The position numbers were made by a program, and so were the translations under genes. Shown here in pieces: positions 46,317 to 61,114 of a DNA stretch of 64,000 nucleotides (positions are counted from its first letter, which is position 1; each line of letters opens with the position of its first letter). Below the pieces are notes generated by a model. The model made no database searches, was not told the DNA's origin, and saw only the letters and a program-made list of their open reading frames with translations. This stretch comes from Sodiomyces alkalinus F11 (Eukaryota; Ascomycota; Sordariomycetes; Glomerellales; Plectosphaerellaceae), in assembly GCF_003711515.1 (NCBI RefSeq), contig NW_021167083.1, forward strand, positions 178,712 through 242,711, given 5' to 3'.

Positions 46317-47465
46317 GGGGATGTATCCTCATTCATCCGGCGGAACTGGGATGGAGGGGGTGTTTGTTGTTCTTCTTTCCCCTTTATATATGGTTAGTAG
46401 CATTCATCATGGTTGCTTGCAGATGATAAAGGGGGATTGGCGAAAAAAAGGAATAGGGGGAAGGGGGGCGGGTTTCTCAGAAGGTTGGCCACATTAACGA
46501 GGCATGTCGTCAACTGAAAATACAGGCAGCCTCTTCACCCATCGTGGGGCATATCACGACACGAGGAATGGAGCAGAGGTATAGATGGCTTGTATGCCCC
46601 ATAGAGAGATATTATGAGATGCGGTCATCCCCGTGGCGTGGTGGTGTCTTAATTCTGTAAAAAAAAGGGGCAATAGGAAAGCAACCACTATCACTATGTC
46701 TGCGCCCGAACGAAGAAGTTGATCAAAACCTCAACAATAACACGAAAAGTAGAAAGACTGCGGCACATAAGCTGAAGAGATCAATTTCTACAGTTAACGA
46801 TAAAGGACATCCGGCGGCAAGGGAAAGGGAAAAAGGGGTGTCGAGTATCAAAAGCAGGCCACCAGCCATTTCCACACCGGGGACCTGAAGATGATGAGGA
46901 TGGTACTAATGAGACCAAACACCCATATTCCTCATATGGCCCCGTCGGTGTCGTGTCATGACTTTCCGGTCCCCCCTTTTGCTTCCTCTTTGTCCCGCCG
47001 TTTCGTTTCGTCCGCCCCGTCCGTCCGTCCGTCAGTCCGTCCTCTTGTATACCCGAAACGCCGTGCCATGAGAGATGCCAGCAAGTTTGAAAGCTAAAGC
47101 CTACCCTCCAAATACGGACTTTTTTTCTCTCTTTCCTTCCCGTTGCTGTTGCCCTCTGGTGTCTTTCTGTTCCCTCGGCGGACTTCTTCCCCTCCCTGTG
47201 TTATTCTTCATCGTGGGATTCATGATGAGGTGAAAAAAATGGCCCTGGGTTGGACTGAAGCGTGATCGCTGCAATTACGAGGTCGTGCTTCGCGCAGTCC
47301 CTCTCCCCTTTGTGTCGGGGTCCTTGGGGGGGAAACACTACCGTACCGGAACACTTAATTCAGCCCTCGGCGGGTTTCCCCCGAAGGCTCGCTAGGGCAG
47401 CCAACGCAGCCCGCAACGCAAGACCCGAAAAAAATGATAAATAAATAAAAAGAAGAGAGGGAACT
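46317..47465. other. Convergent intergenic region APC1 / eIF3e
   Basis: 1.15 kb between facing 3' ends, with A-rich and pyrimidine-rich patches and a CCGTCCGTCCGTCCGTCAGTCCGTCC run (about 47016-47042). No gene seen. Confidence 0.5.
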
Positions 47466-48848
47466 CTACTTGGACACAGCGGCGCTGAGAACCTGCGTAC
47501 GGAAGAACCCGCCCTTGGTCTTCTCGATAACCTGCTGGTACACATTGTTGGGCGGGTGGTTCATCACCACGGTGCCCTCGCGCGAGTCGATCTTGGCATC
47601 GAGGCGGGTCTCGCGGATCAGGTTGACGATCCACTTCTCGCCGTCGTCGGGGTTGAGTCCAAGCTTGGCGGAGAGGTCGCGGATGTTCATGCGGCTGAAG
47701 ATCTTGCAGTAGCTCTCGCAAATCAGATGGCGTGCGGCGTCGACAAAAGCGTCGGCGGTGGCGGCGAGGAAAAAGTCGCCGCGGCAAACCTGCTCGGCGC
47801 GGGCGAGGGCCTCGCGGGCGGCGTTGAAGTCGTGGGCGATGTAGAGGGCGGAGACGAACTCGGTGATGGGGTCGCTGTACTCGTAGGCCTCCTGGCGCAC
47901 GTAGCGGACGACGTCCTTCATCTGCTTCTGGTTCTGGCTGGAGTTGCGGGTGCGCGAGCGGCCGGTGATGACGGCGGCGATGAGGTAGCGCAGGACCCAG
48001 GGGCACGAGGTCTGGATGGTGTTGATGAAGGGGGCGGTGAAGAAGAGGTCGAGGATGGGCTCGCGCGCGGTGTCCGAGTTGAAGAGGGGGAAGAGGGCCC
48101 AGTGGACGAGCATGGTGCGGTGGTCGAGCTGGGCGCGCGTGTTGTTGTACAGGTTGGTCTCGATGGCCTCCTTGACCTTCAGCAGCTCCTCCACGGCCGA
48201 GGCCCAGTTGGTGGTCAGGATTTCGGACGCCAGCTTGCCCCATGTCGCCTGGAACACCTTGTCGTTGTCGGTGGACAGGACACGGAACTGGTAGAGGAGT
48301 TCGGCGGCAGAGGAGTAGTTGCCGCAGCGGAACTGGAACTGACCAAAGTCGTAGAGAGCGTTGACCATTTCGATGGTGACCTGGTGGAGTTTCATTAGCA
48401 TCTGTATGGAACGAAGAAGAAGAAAAGAAGAAAAAAAGACAAAACGCACCTTGTGCTCCTTCTTCAGAAACTCCAAGTTGGCAACCTTGTCACTCCGCAG
48501 ATTGGTAACGACATCCTCCATGGTCAAAAGCTCCGAGATGCGCGCCGTCTCCTGCTCGTACTTGTCCAGCTGGGCGATGACCTCGTTCCTCTTCTTCGTG
48601 TACTCGGCGGGGGCCTCGCTGGCGTTGTTGGCCTCCTTGTACAGCTCGGCCACGTAGTCGGCCATGTTGGTGTCCTCGAGCAGCTTGATCTTGCCGGCCA
48701 GGATCTGGCGGGCCTTGGCGTCGTCGCCCTTCTCGTCCGCCTTGCCGGCCTCGAATTCGATCAGGGGGAAGAGGAGATGCCGGCTCAGCTGCGAGGCGAG
48801 CTTGGGCAGGATGTTCTCGCCGTCGAGGGCGGCGTATATGTCCTCCAT
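47466..48848 (-). CDS. Translation initiation factor eIF3 subunit e (INT6)
   Basis: Two exons (48848-48450, 48380-47466) give 437 aa, the usual length. eIF3e is a PCI-domain subunit of eIF3 that contacts eIF4G and the 40S ribosome. The N-terminus has [11 protein letters not shown]. Helical repeats lead to the PCI domain (about residues 225-400: [13 protein letters not shown] and the winged-helix [14 protein letters not shown]). I remove a 69-nt intron (GTGCGT donor, GCTAATG branch, CCAG acceptor at 48381) because the splice gives E-H-K-V-T-I-E-M-V-N, matching the family's E-H-D-V-T-I-x-M-V-N. The intron has no in-frame stop, so the unspliced frame is open and could mislead gene finders. It diverges from the mL49 gene. 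Confidence 0.95.
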   Translation of the reverse strand: MEDIYAALDGENILPKLASQLSRHLLFPLIEFEAGKADEKGDDAKARQILAGKIKLLEDTNMADYVAELYKEANNASEAPAEYTKKRNEVIAQLDKYEQETARISELLTMEDVVTNLRSDKVANLEFLKKEHKVRFVFFSSFLLLRSIQMLMKLHQVTIEMVNALYDFGQFQFRCGNYSSAAELLYQFRVLSTDNDKVFQATWGKLASEILTTNWASAVEELLKVKEAIETNLYNNTRAQLDHRTMLVHWALFPLFNSDTAREPILDLFFTAPFINTIQTSCPWVLRYLIAAVITGRSRTRNSSQNQKQMKDVVRYVRQEAYEYSDPITEFVSALYIAHDFNAAREALARAEQVCRGDFFLAATADAFVDAARHLICESYCKIFSRMNIRDLSAKLGLNPDDGEKWIVNLIRETRLDAKIDSREGTVVMNHPPNNVYQQVIEKTKGGFFRTQVLSAAVSK

Positions 48849-49472
48849 GATGGGCGGTCTGTGACGGATGTTTTATGTTTGGGGGGGGGTTGGTGTCGTG
48901 TTGAATTCGATGGGGTCGGGTTGGCCCGGTCTGGCTGGATAGGAGAGATGGGCCAAGTGTAGAATTCCCAGGAAGAAAAGTCCTAGGGAATTAGGTATTG
49001 GCACGAAGGAATGGCTGGGCTTGGCCGACCGTCGGTGGTAGTGACGGGGGTGGGTGATGGAGGTGGTAGGTGAGAGAGAGGGGCAGGGCAGGACAGGACG
49101 GACAGTGGGCGTTACGAGATTTTGGCGATTTTTTTTTGGCAAAGACGAGAAGGATATTGGTGGGGTGCGTGGTGCCAAATGTGTGGGTGCCGAGCGCCGG
49201 CTTTACCACCCCGGGCTGACTCATCAGGGCTTTACCCGAGATTCAACCGGCGCAGAACGCGAGAACCCTGAGCTCGTCTCGTCCGTCCTCGTACTTGCGT
49301 AGAAACTTGACTTTTGAGAGAAGCATCACGGCTTGTCTGTACCTTGAGAGCCGCAGCGTCGAACTGCAACCGATTATTGGTTTTAAACCCCGAAAAGAAT
49401 ATTCAATCTCCCACCGATTTCCAGCTCACGCACCATTGAAAATACCGTACAACAATCCTTCGACCTGAAATC
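48849..49472. other. Divergent intergenic region eIF3e / mL49
   Basis: 624 bases with both promoters; nothing else recognisable. Both flanking genes serve translation. Confidence 0.5.
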
Positions 49473-50064
49473 ATGAGGAGTCTATTGATCAGGGCATTCC
49501 CTGCCCGGCCGACCACCATCACCACCCTCCTCCCCTCCCGAGCAACCCTCCCCTCCATCGTCCGCCTCTCCTCGACAACCAGCACACCTTCACCAGCAAC
49601 GACCACGGCACAAGAAGACCCATCCACCACCACCACCACCAGCACCACCACCACAATAACCCGCAACCCCCCCTCGACCCCGACGCCCGCCCCATCCCAC
49701 ACGAGACCCTACCTCATCAACCTCTCCGCCTCGAACAACTACCCCGTCTACCCCCGCACCAAAGCCGCCGGCCAGTCCAAGTTCACCGTCATCAAGCACG
49801 TCGAGGGCGACAAGCGCGCCTTCGTCCAGGACCTGTGCGAGGAGACCGGCCTGTCGCGGGACCATGTCGTGCTGCAGCCCGTCACGGGGCACGTCCAGGT
49901 CAAGGTGCGTTCTTTCGTCTCAGTGCAACCCTTTTTTCAGAAACTAACTCGTGTTTTCTTCTCCAACGCAGGGCTTGCATGTCGATAAACTGAAGAAATG
50001 GCTCGTTGATTCGTTTGGCGATCCGCACAAGGCCAAGGTGCCTGTTGATGCTATCGCTCCGTGA
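49473..50064 (+). CDS. IMG2: Mitochondrial large ribosomal subunit protein mL49 (IMG2)
   Basis: Two exons, 49473-49904 and 49972-50064, give 174 aa. mL49 is a mitochondrion-specific protein of the 54S subunit; yeast img2 mutants lose mitochondrial genome integrity. Residues 1-30 are Arg/Leu/Ser/Thr-rich with no acids (import presequence), followed by a Thr-rich linker that includes T-T-T-T-S-T-T-T-T. The family domain runs from about residue 83: N-Y-P-V-Y-P-R-T-K, then V-E-G-D-K-R-A-F-V-Q-D-L-C and V-T-G-H-V-Q-V-K, with the short second exon supplying G-L-H-V-D-K-L-K-K-W-L. The intron has a CTAAC branch and GCAG acceptor. The linker is longer than in yeast. Confidence 0.93.
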
Positions 50065-50804
50065 AGAAACCACTCTCCGACTTCCCGGCTCGGCATGTCC
50101 TTGGTCGTATGTGGAGCCATTATGGAGCCATGGTCTAGGACAGCCGTCGGGACTGGAAGGAAACCGCATATCTGTTCTATGAACAGTATAGACATGGGAG
50201 AACCACAAGCAGACAGTGGACTATAGCTCCAGGGACGGGGGAGGAGATGGAGGACAAATCTATGAACTCGTCCTCCCCGGAGTTGACGTGAAGCGGGCCC
50301 TCTGGCAATGTACTACTACTACCACCACTTCCCATGGCTGCTTCTCGCATATCATGTATTCCATCCATGTACTGATACATCTTCTGTACTTCTACACCTT
50401 CGAGTCAGCCTCATCAACGCCCGTAACCCAACTGGTCTGCCTCTATGTACTACTACTGTCATCTCATCAAAAGCACACTGGTAAGGCACGTAAAGGGAAA
50501 AGAAACCGAAATGGAGGAGGAAAAAAACAAGAGACAAAAAAACAAAGTCGTCCTCCAATGTATTAGTCACATTCGCGCATCATGCAACAAACGCCGCACC
50601 CATTGCAACTATCCCTACATATATATGAGGATAATATCTCTAATCAACAATGCAAGCTCGCCAATCTCCATCCATTCCCATTTTGCCCAAGAATAGAACC
50701 TTGTCCGCCCGCTTTAATGTATTGTAAACAGTGATACATTGAATTGACAAAAATATAATACGACACGACACGCACAAACCACCCACCCACCCACCGCTCC
50801 CTCA
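50065..50804. other. Convergent intergenic region mL49 / SWI1
   Basis: 740 bases; A-rich patches and AATAAT-like strings fit polyadenylation regions of both genes. A CCACCCACCCACCCACC run lies near 50778-50794. No gene seen. Confidence 0.5.
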
Positions 50805-54326
<3,522 letters not shown>

Positions 54327-57300
54327 GGCTGTTGCAGACCGAGACAACCCATCGGCATCTGAGGAGGTGAAGGTTCGACGTCAGTAACAAGCAAAGAGTT
54401 AAGCGACATTAATCGGATGAGGTAAGGCTGAGGAAATGGGGAGGCGATGATGGGCGGGTGTCGCGGGTGGTCCACGGCACGCGTCGCGACTCTTCGAGGG
54501 GTGTGGGTGTGGGAAGAGTGCTGTGGGTGCGTTTTGTCGGGGGGCAGATTGGCAGGCTTTTTTTTTTGTTTCAGTGGGGGTTAAGGAGGAAGAAGATCCG
54601 GCCCAAAATGGCTGACAAGGGGGCGCAGAGGGAAACTGACTCGTACCTTACTATCAAGAATAGTAATTGCTCTATGCGTAGGGAAATGGACGAGGATGAG
54701 AAAGGAGGCTAAGAGATAGGCGAGCCGACAGGAAGATGAAGAGAAGGTCCAAGCTCGCGTCCGACCACACGCGCTGTTGGGGAGGAAAGCAAAACCGTGC
54801 TGAAAGTAGGCGAGCAACGGAGGAAAAAAAAGTCTCCGTACTCCGTACCAAGTACAATGGTAAAGTATCCGTAGGGTAAGGTAAGGAAGGTACCTATGGG
54901 GTATGGGATAGGGATGTACCGTGCTAGCCGTGCTAAATTGAAGGACAGACAAATATTATGGGTGGTATGTGAGGGACAGTAGGTATCCGAAATAATTGAC
55001 ACGAATAAGAAGATGGAAAGATAGGAGTGAGATCGAGATAGAAGAGAGAGACCCGCAGCGCCAAAAGAATTTTCGTCCAAGGCGACGAGGACACTGTCGA
55101 CGGCGACAGCAGGCAACGAGCGAAATGAAAAGGGAACAACGCGCACCGTGTGCGGTGCACGAATGGCTTCACAGGCTCAACCAGTCTTTGTCACCGATTC
55201 AATGATAGGGAGCAAAAGGTCCCAGACGGCAAAGCCTAAGAGCCTAATAAAGGACGTTCAAGCGCAAAGCGCAGTGGTGTCGGACCGGGGGAGGGGGAAG
55301 CAAAATGGGGGGGGTTCGGTCGGTCGGTCGGCTAGCTGGCTGGGTGCGATGAGACGAGAACGGGCGGCGAAAGAGAGCGAGCGTGTACAACAGCGAGACG
55401 AGGGCGAGTCAAACCCAAAAAAAGGACGGAAAGGGGCGGGCGGTTCTCTCCCTTGCGTTGCGCCTCAGGCCCTCAGACCACCTCCTCACTCGTCAGTCGT
55501 CAGCAGGACGGAGAGCACGACGACGACGTTGGGGCACGGACCAGGGCAAAGAAGCCTTGGGAAGAAAGGGATTGGTCGAAACAGGGGCTCGGAAGCTCGG
55601 CGGGTGTTACGAATATGGATTGAGACGGTAAGGTCGGAAATAAGAAAAGAAAAATGTGCGAAAAAAAAAAACCCCGTTTTCCGTGTGCAAGAGGGAAATG
55701 AAAGGTGTCCAAGCAAGGAAAATAGCAGGACGGGGCCTGGGGGGGCAGAGAAATCTGGCCCGGGCTGTGGGCAACCAATTTGGTTGGCTGGATCGGGGTG
55801 GGTCAAAAGTGCCATGGCTCTTGTACCGATGCGGACTAGTGTTGCGTTTGGCCTTGGATGGACTGAATGGAGTTCCACCAATAGGCTTGTGCATTAGTCG
55901 CATCATTAGGGGAAGGAGCCTGTCTGTTAGTTAAAGCAGTGACATGCGCTGCTTAGCGCTAACAGGAAATGTTGGTGCGCATATCGTGGCCCTCATCCGA
56001 GGGCTTCTTCCCACGTCCGGAATGAGGATTTGAGGACGGATGGTACACCTCGAGAAAAGAGACGGAATCATCCACTTATCCAGCAACAGGACATGGAACT
56101 CCGAAAGAATGAATACTTTCGTCCCCAGCGAACTGACCTCAGAATCAGCAATTTCGTGTATTCTTTTTGGTTTCTTCCCAGGGTTGAATCCTGAAGAGGA
56201 AATGGATTTGGCGGTAACCAGGCTGAGAGACGGAAGGCACGCCGAAAGCGCAAGTGAATACGGTTTCTCTGCCGTAACCGTACTTTCTTCCCTCAATCGT
56301 CGCTCGCTTCCGACAAGCAGCGCCCAGCAAATGGGGAGCTCGGCGACTGAGTTCATTGCATCGATCCTGGATGGGCGAAACCAGCTTGACCTCTGGCATT
56401 AGCGACTGCTCGAGCCCATGTCTCACGGCTGGTATGGAGTGACCCATGTCAGTCGTAGACCAGTGCCAGAGTGATCGGTCTGGAAGGTCGTGTAACAACA
56501 CATCAGATTTGTTGAACTGGGGGGGTGTAGTCCTGGAATATGAGGAGCGGCAGCCTGCGAGACAACCCATCAACATGTCCGATGTTCCCGTCAGGGCAGG
56601 GCGATGTACAAAGTACATTGAATCGCCCCTCCTCAGCTCAAGTTCGGGAGGCTGGCTGGGCCATAGGAAAAGGCCATTTTCGTCGGCATCGAAGATTCGT
56701 AAGAGGCTTGCTCGTGTCGTTTGGCTTGCTGCAATCCAAACTCAAATCGATTCATTGTCTCATCTGCGAGACAACCATCGATGGTCCCCCGCCGCACAAG
56801 AGAGAGTCTGCGCTAGGCCGATGCCAAACCCATTGGGAGGTCCTTGTTCGGCGGGGTCGGCCAGTTCAACCACATTGGTCTGGGCATCGTCTGCTGCTTG
56901 GTGCTTGCTCTCGCTCATTTCCCGTTTTGCCCCCTCTCTCGTCTCTTGTCATCTCTTGCAATTTTGCGACCGCTCGCTTGTAATGCTCTGAATCTCGTCC
57001 TTGACTCGGGGCCAACAAATGGAGATTTTGCCCTCTCTCAATGTGTCGGGTATTTGAGATGAGAGGTTCCATTACCCCCGAGTTATTGGCCCACGGTCCA
57101 ATTAGGCAGGTACTTCAGAATTCAGGGTCCTTCGGTACCAGAACCATATTGTAGTAGGAAAGGACAGCGAAAACGCAACAACGCGAGGTCCAAATCGGCC
57201 CAGAAAATAGCATGAAAAGCAGCGAGAATAAAAGGACAATGTGAGAAGACGGGAGAAAATGTTGGGAAAGAGAGAGGAAGAGAGGGATCGAAAGGAAGAG

Positions 57301-59289
57301 GGAGGGGGGGCGTGTTGGGCGGTTCTTATGAGAACCTGAACGTCAGGTGAGGAAAGTACCGGCCTCATAAGCCAGGTACGGACGGAGGGTACGGAAGGTA
57401 CATTCCCAGTCCCTTCATCTCGTCTTTGCCGCGACCATCCGGATCGCCTGTAAATCCCCCAAACGCCATAAACATATACGAATATTGATTCCGCCCATTC
57501 CATCCATCGCCCGTCTCGTCTGTTTCCCATCTCTTTCTTGGCTATTCCAATAGTCTTTGGGGTCCGAAGCTTGCCTATCTTATCCTCTTCCTCTACCTTG
57601 GTTTTCCCTCCCCTTCCTCTTTTTTCCCCATTTTGGTTCTAAAAAAAGGAAGGACGGGGAAATAAACGCAGAGGTGAAGATCTGGCCTAAATACCACAAC
57701 ATTGGTCTGCTCTTGGCCTCTTCCCGAAGTCGACATGTCCGGCATGACCGTCCTACCTGGGCCTACGCTATTTACGAGTCTCTAATAATGCCCACAAATT
57801 CGTCGTGTGAGCCCCGCTTCGTCGACCGCCTCGTAGGTTGCCGTCGATTCGATGGCCACTCTCGTCAAGTTGGCCAATGTTCTTCGCTTCGTTCACTTCG
57901 TCACATACGAAGTAGGACACGGCCCAATGACCGGAATGTGTCATCCCCTCCTATTTATTTATTATCATCTGAATCCCAGTCAGGCCGCACTGCCTCCGTA
58001 ACTCTCAACCCCGTCGCTCCTTGTTCCCCCCGTCTTGCATCTTTATAGTCCTTCCCATCCTGGCTTCGTGCGTTGGTGGAGAAATGGGAACCCCTACATA
58101 TACCTACGTACGCCCGTTGTGTTATCTCGTACCCTGGCTTCGTACTACAGCCGTGTCTTCGTCTTCCTCCCTGCTATCTAGAATAGTCACAAACATTCTG
58201 TCTTCTTTCTCGGACCAGCCTGCCTATGGAGTACGGAAAACTTACCCCAGCTTGTCTTCGGCCAAATGACCCGTCCATGTGCCACCTCCTCCACTTGGCT
58301 CATCTAGTCGCAGCCCCGTCTGCATCACCCCTCTTACCCTCTGATGTACGTTGTACAAGCGGGCACGGCAAAGGATCATTCCGCTCGGCTAGCATTGATG
58401 TGGTGGGGAAGAGATGAAATCCAACAATGGAAATATATAGTTTACTACAGAAAACATATGACTGACTGGACTTGCGCAGAGTAGAGTGAAGTGAATGCAC
58501 CCGTACGAGTTTTCGGCTCAAGAGATACTGATGGCGCAATTGATCTGCAAGGTTGACAGACGTAAGACTTCCATCGCGTCCTAGGAAATATGGCATGCAG
58601 CCACCAAAGTCTTGTCCGCCATCTATAAGATACCTATGTTGTACTAGGTGACCTCTGGTTTCTCCTCGGAGGGAATAGTTACGAAAACGTTCCAATTCCG
58701 AAAGACTATGAGGACACCTTCAATGGGAGTAAGAAGGATGAAGAAGAAGAAGCCCCGCAGGGATATGGTATAAAAGCCCGAAAACCAAGACGCAAAGAAG
58801 AACGGGAGGTTGAGACTAATTGTAGCTTCTTCCTAAAGTGTCAGGGTGTTCAGGGTAACACGAGTGTCTCGATTGCCAACTGTGGCTGGATGATAAGATC
58901 TTGTGGTGTTGGTTGAATGTTAGTGAGACTTGGATACGAGGAGCAAGATTATTTGATCCCATGACGTGGTGCCTATCAAGTACGGGGGAATATGTTGAGA
59001 GTATGCCCGTCAAATGCCTTCCAGCATACAATATTGGTGACGGGGCATTGGACTGTTCTGCCGTCATACAGTAGACAGGAGGTAGTCTCCGCGAGGTGAC
59101 GAGAGATACGGGAAGTCGACCTCTGAATACGTACAGCAGCAAGCAAGCTGCACGGGACTACGCAACATCACTCGGCCTACAGTCTCCATACCACGAAGAA
59201 AGAAAAAAAAACCCCCCCCAGAGAGGCCAAAGCTGACAACCCAACTACGACTTTGCGCGTCCCTGACCGGAACCGTGACTGTATTTTCG
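54327..59289. other. Long gene-free stretch upstream of SWI1
   Basis: About 5 kb with no supportable protein gene. The longest open frame (55148-55897, plus) is basic, low-complexity and has no motif. GGTAAGGTAAGGAAGGTACC lies at 54876-54896. The part near SWI1 is probably a long leader and promoter. I found no tRNA or transposon core. Confidence 0.45.
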
Positions 59290-60603
59290 CTATGCTTGTA
59301 ATTTCCCTTTCGTATGCTCCAACACCACCCTGATACCCTCGTCGAGATCCGCCAGCGCGAGAACGGGATCTATCCATGCCACTGTATTCTGCCGCAACGC
59401 CGCCGGGTCCGCCGTCGACTCCAAGCCCTTCGACAACCGTGAAAGAGCCTCGCGTAACCCCCGGGGGAAGGCGGCCGAAAACGGGCTGACGCCAACAAGG
59501 GGCATCCGGATGTAACAGGACCACGTCGCCGGGGACGCCTCGTACTCCTGCACCATCGCGTCGAAGACATGCTGCAGCATCTTATTCTGGACAGACACGG
59601 CCGTGAAAGCGGCGAAGAGATCGAAGAACCGCTCGGCCACCCTGTCGCTGTAGAAAGGCTGTTTCCTCGCAACATCGAAAATGGCACGTGGTATGGCGCC
59701 GTCCATGGCCGGGTTGTTTTCGAGAGCGTCTTCCGTCTTCTTGTCGAATACCGGCGGCGCCGCCTCCTTCCCGACCGTGGATTCCGGGAGGATAAGCCCG
59801 TCCTCGTCCGCCTCGTCTTCGTCATAGTTGAACTGGATCTCGTCACTTTCATCCACCTGCTCGGCCGCCAACGCCGCGGGCTTCTGTCCATTCTGTCCAT
59901 TCTGTCCTCCCTTCTTGCCGTCTTTCCTCTTCTTCCGCTCCAGCTTGTCGAGCCACTGCATCTCGCACCGCGCGTACTCGATCCACAAGACCTCGTCCGC
60001 CGTGCAGAACCGGCATCCGCGCATGAAGTACGCCCTCGCCGAGGTCATGTCGCCGTTGTCCGCCGCTTTCTGGCCGGCGAGGACCCAGAGGTCGGCGTCG
60101 CGGGGCATCAGCCGCAGCGCGCGGGTCATGGTTTTCCTCCAGCGCTTCGTGGCCTTGATCTTGGCCGTGTACTCGAGGTACTCGAGCCAGAGCTCCTTGC
60201 AGGCGGGCCGCTTGCCGACGGCTCGCTCGTAGATGGCCAGCACGCGCGCTTGGGTCGCGTGCTGGGAGGCCACATGCCGGATCTTGAGACGCTCGCAGCG
60301 CTTGGCCCGCAGGGCGTCGAGGTTGATCTCCCAAGCGGCGTAGGCGGAAAATTCCGATGGGTTGGCGCCAGGTGCTAGGACTCTGTGCTCGAAATCACTG
60401 CGCCGTTGGACTATGGAGCGGATTTCATCCTAAACGTATATGTCAGATTTCATTCTAGGCGCAAAGAAGCTCACAGGGTGAGTAAATAGAGTAACAACAC
60501 CGGAGCGACTGACCTTTGAAAATATTTCTTTCTCTTCCCATTCTCGTAGTTGGGGGACAGAGCGTTCAAGATAGAACCGCGCCTTGTCTGCAACACCAGC
60601 CAT
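59290..60603 (-). CDS. UTP6: U3 snoRNA-associated protein 6 (SSU processome, HAT repeats)
   Basis: Two exons (60603-60514, 60429-59290) give 409 aa. Utp6 belongs to the UTP-B subcomplex of the SSU processome, needed for 18S rRNA maturation in the nucleolus. The first exon supplies the conserved start M-A-G-V-A-D-K-A-R-F-Y-L-E-R-S-V-P-Q-L; the second continues D-E-I-R-S-I-V-Q-R-R-S-D-F-E-H. Half-a-TPR (HAT) repeats follow: A-Y-A-A-W-E-I-N-L, L-A-I-Y-E-R-A-V-G-K, L-W-L-E-Y-L-E-Y, D-A-D-L-W-V-L-A-G, A-R-A-Y-F-M-R-G-C-R-F-C. An acidic linker and a short G-Q-N repeat from a 9-bp DNA repeat (about 59882-59908) separate the C-terminal helices. The donor is GTCAGT and the acceptor TTTAG. Confidence 0.94.
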
Positions 60604-61114
60604 GGTTCTGACCGAGCCCGAATTGACCTCGTCTTGCCAGCGTCCGTCGTTAGATTGGGAAACTTGAGGGCTACGAATCGAGTCAACCGGTACATAGAGA
60701 TAAAAAAGTTGACGAGGCTGACATTTGATCGTAGAAAGTTCGGTGCACGGATGGAAAATTGAGTGGGGCCCTGCGCAGCCTCGTCCGGTCCTGGTCCCAC
60801 TACCTACCACTAATCCATATTTGGATAAAGGGTTCATGACTCAGCAAGACATGCAAACATGTGGTAACAGTCAGGGATATCCCCTTCAATTGTTCCAGAC
60901 ACGCGCGATCTTGTCTTCAACCTTGGACCCTCCCAGGGCAACACCAAGCTTTCCTTTCGTTCTCCTGACGGCGTAGCTGCCAGCAGAACATCCCTTCTTG
61001 TCACTCTTTTCATTGGCATAGGCCATATTTTTATTTTTCTTTTCTTTTCCTTCTTTCCCTCGAATCAGTTTCTCCCTTCCTGGCATCACCGAGTCCAATC
61101 TCGGGTTGTCCAAA
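60604..61114. other. Divergent intergenic region UTP6 / CWH43
   Basis: 511 bases carrying both promoters; a pyrimidine-rich stretch (61030-61080) precedes the CWH43 start. Nothing else seen. Confidence 0.5.

Noticed and set aside
55148..55897. 249-codon plus-strand ORF upstream of SWI1
   Set aside because: Low-complexity, basic, no domain; it overlaps other open frames and probably lies in leader or promoter DNA.
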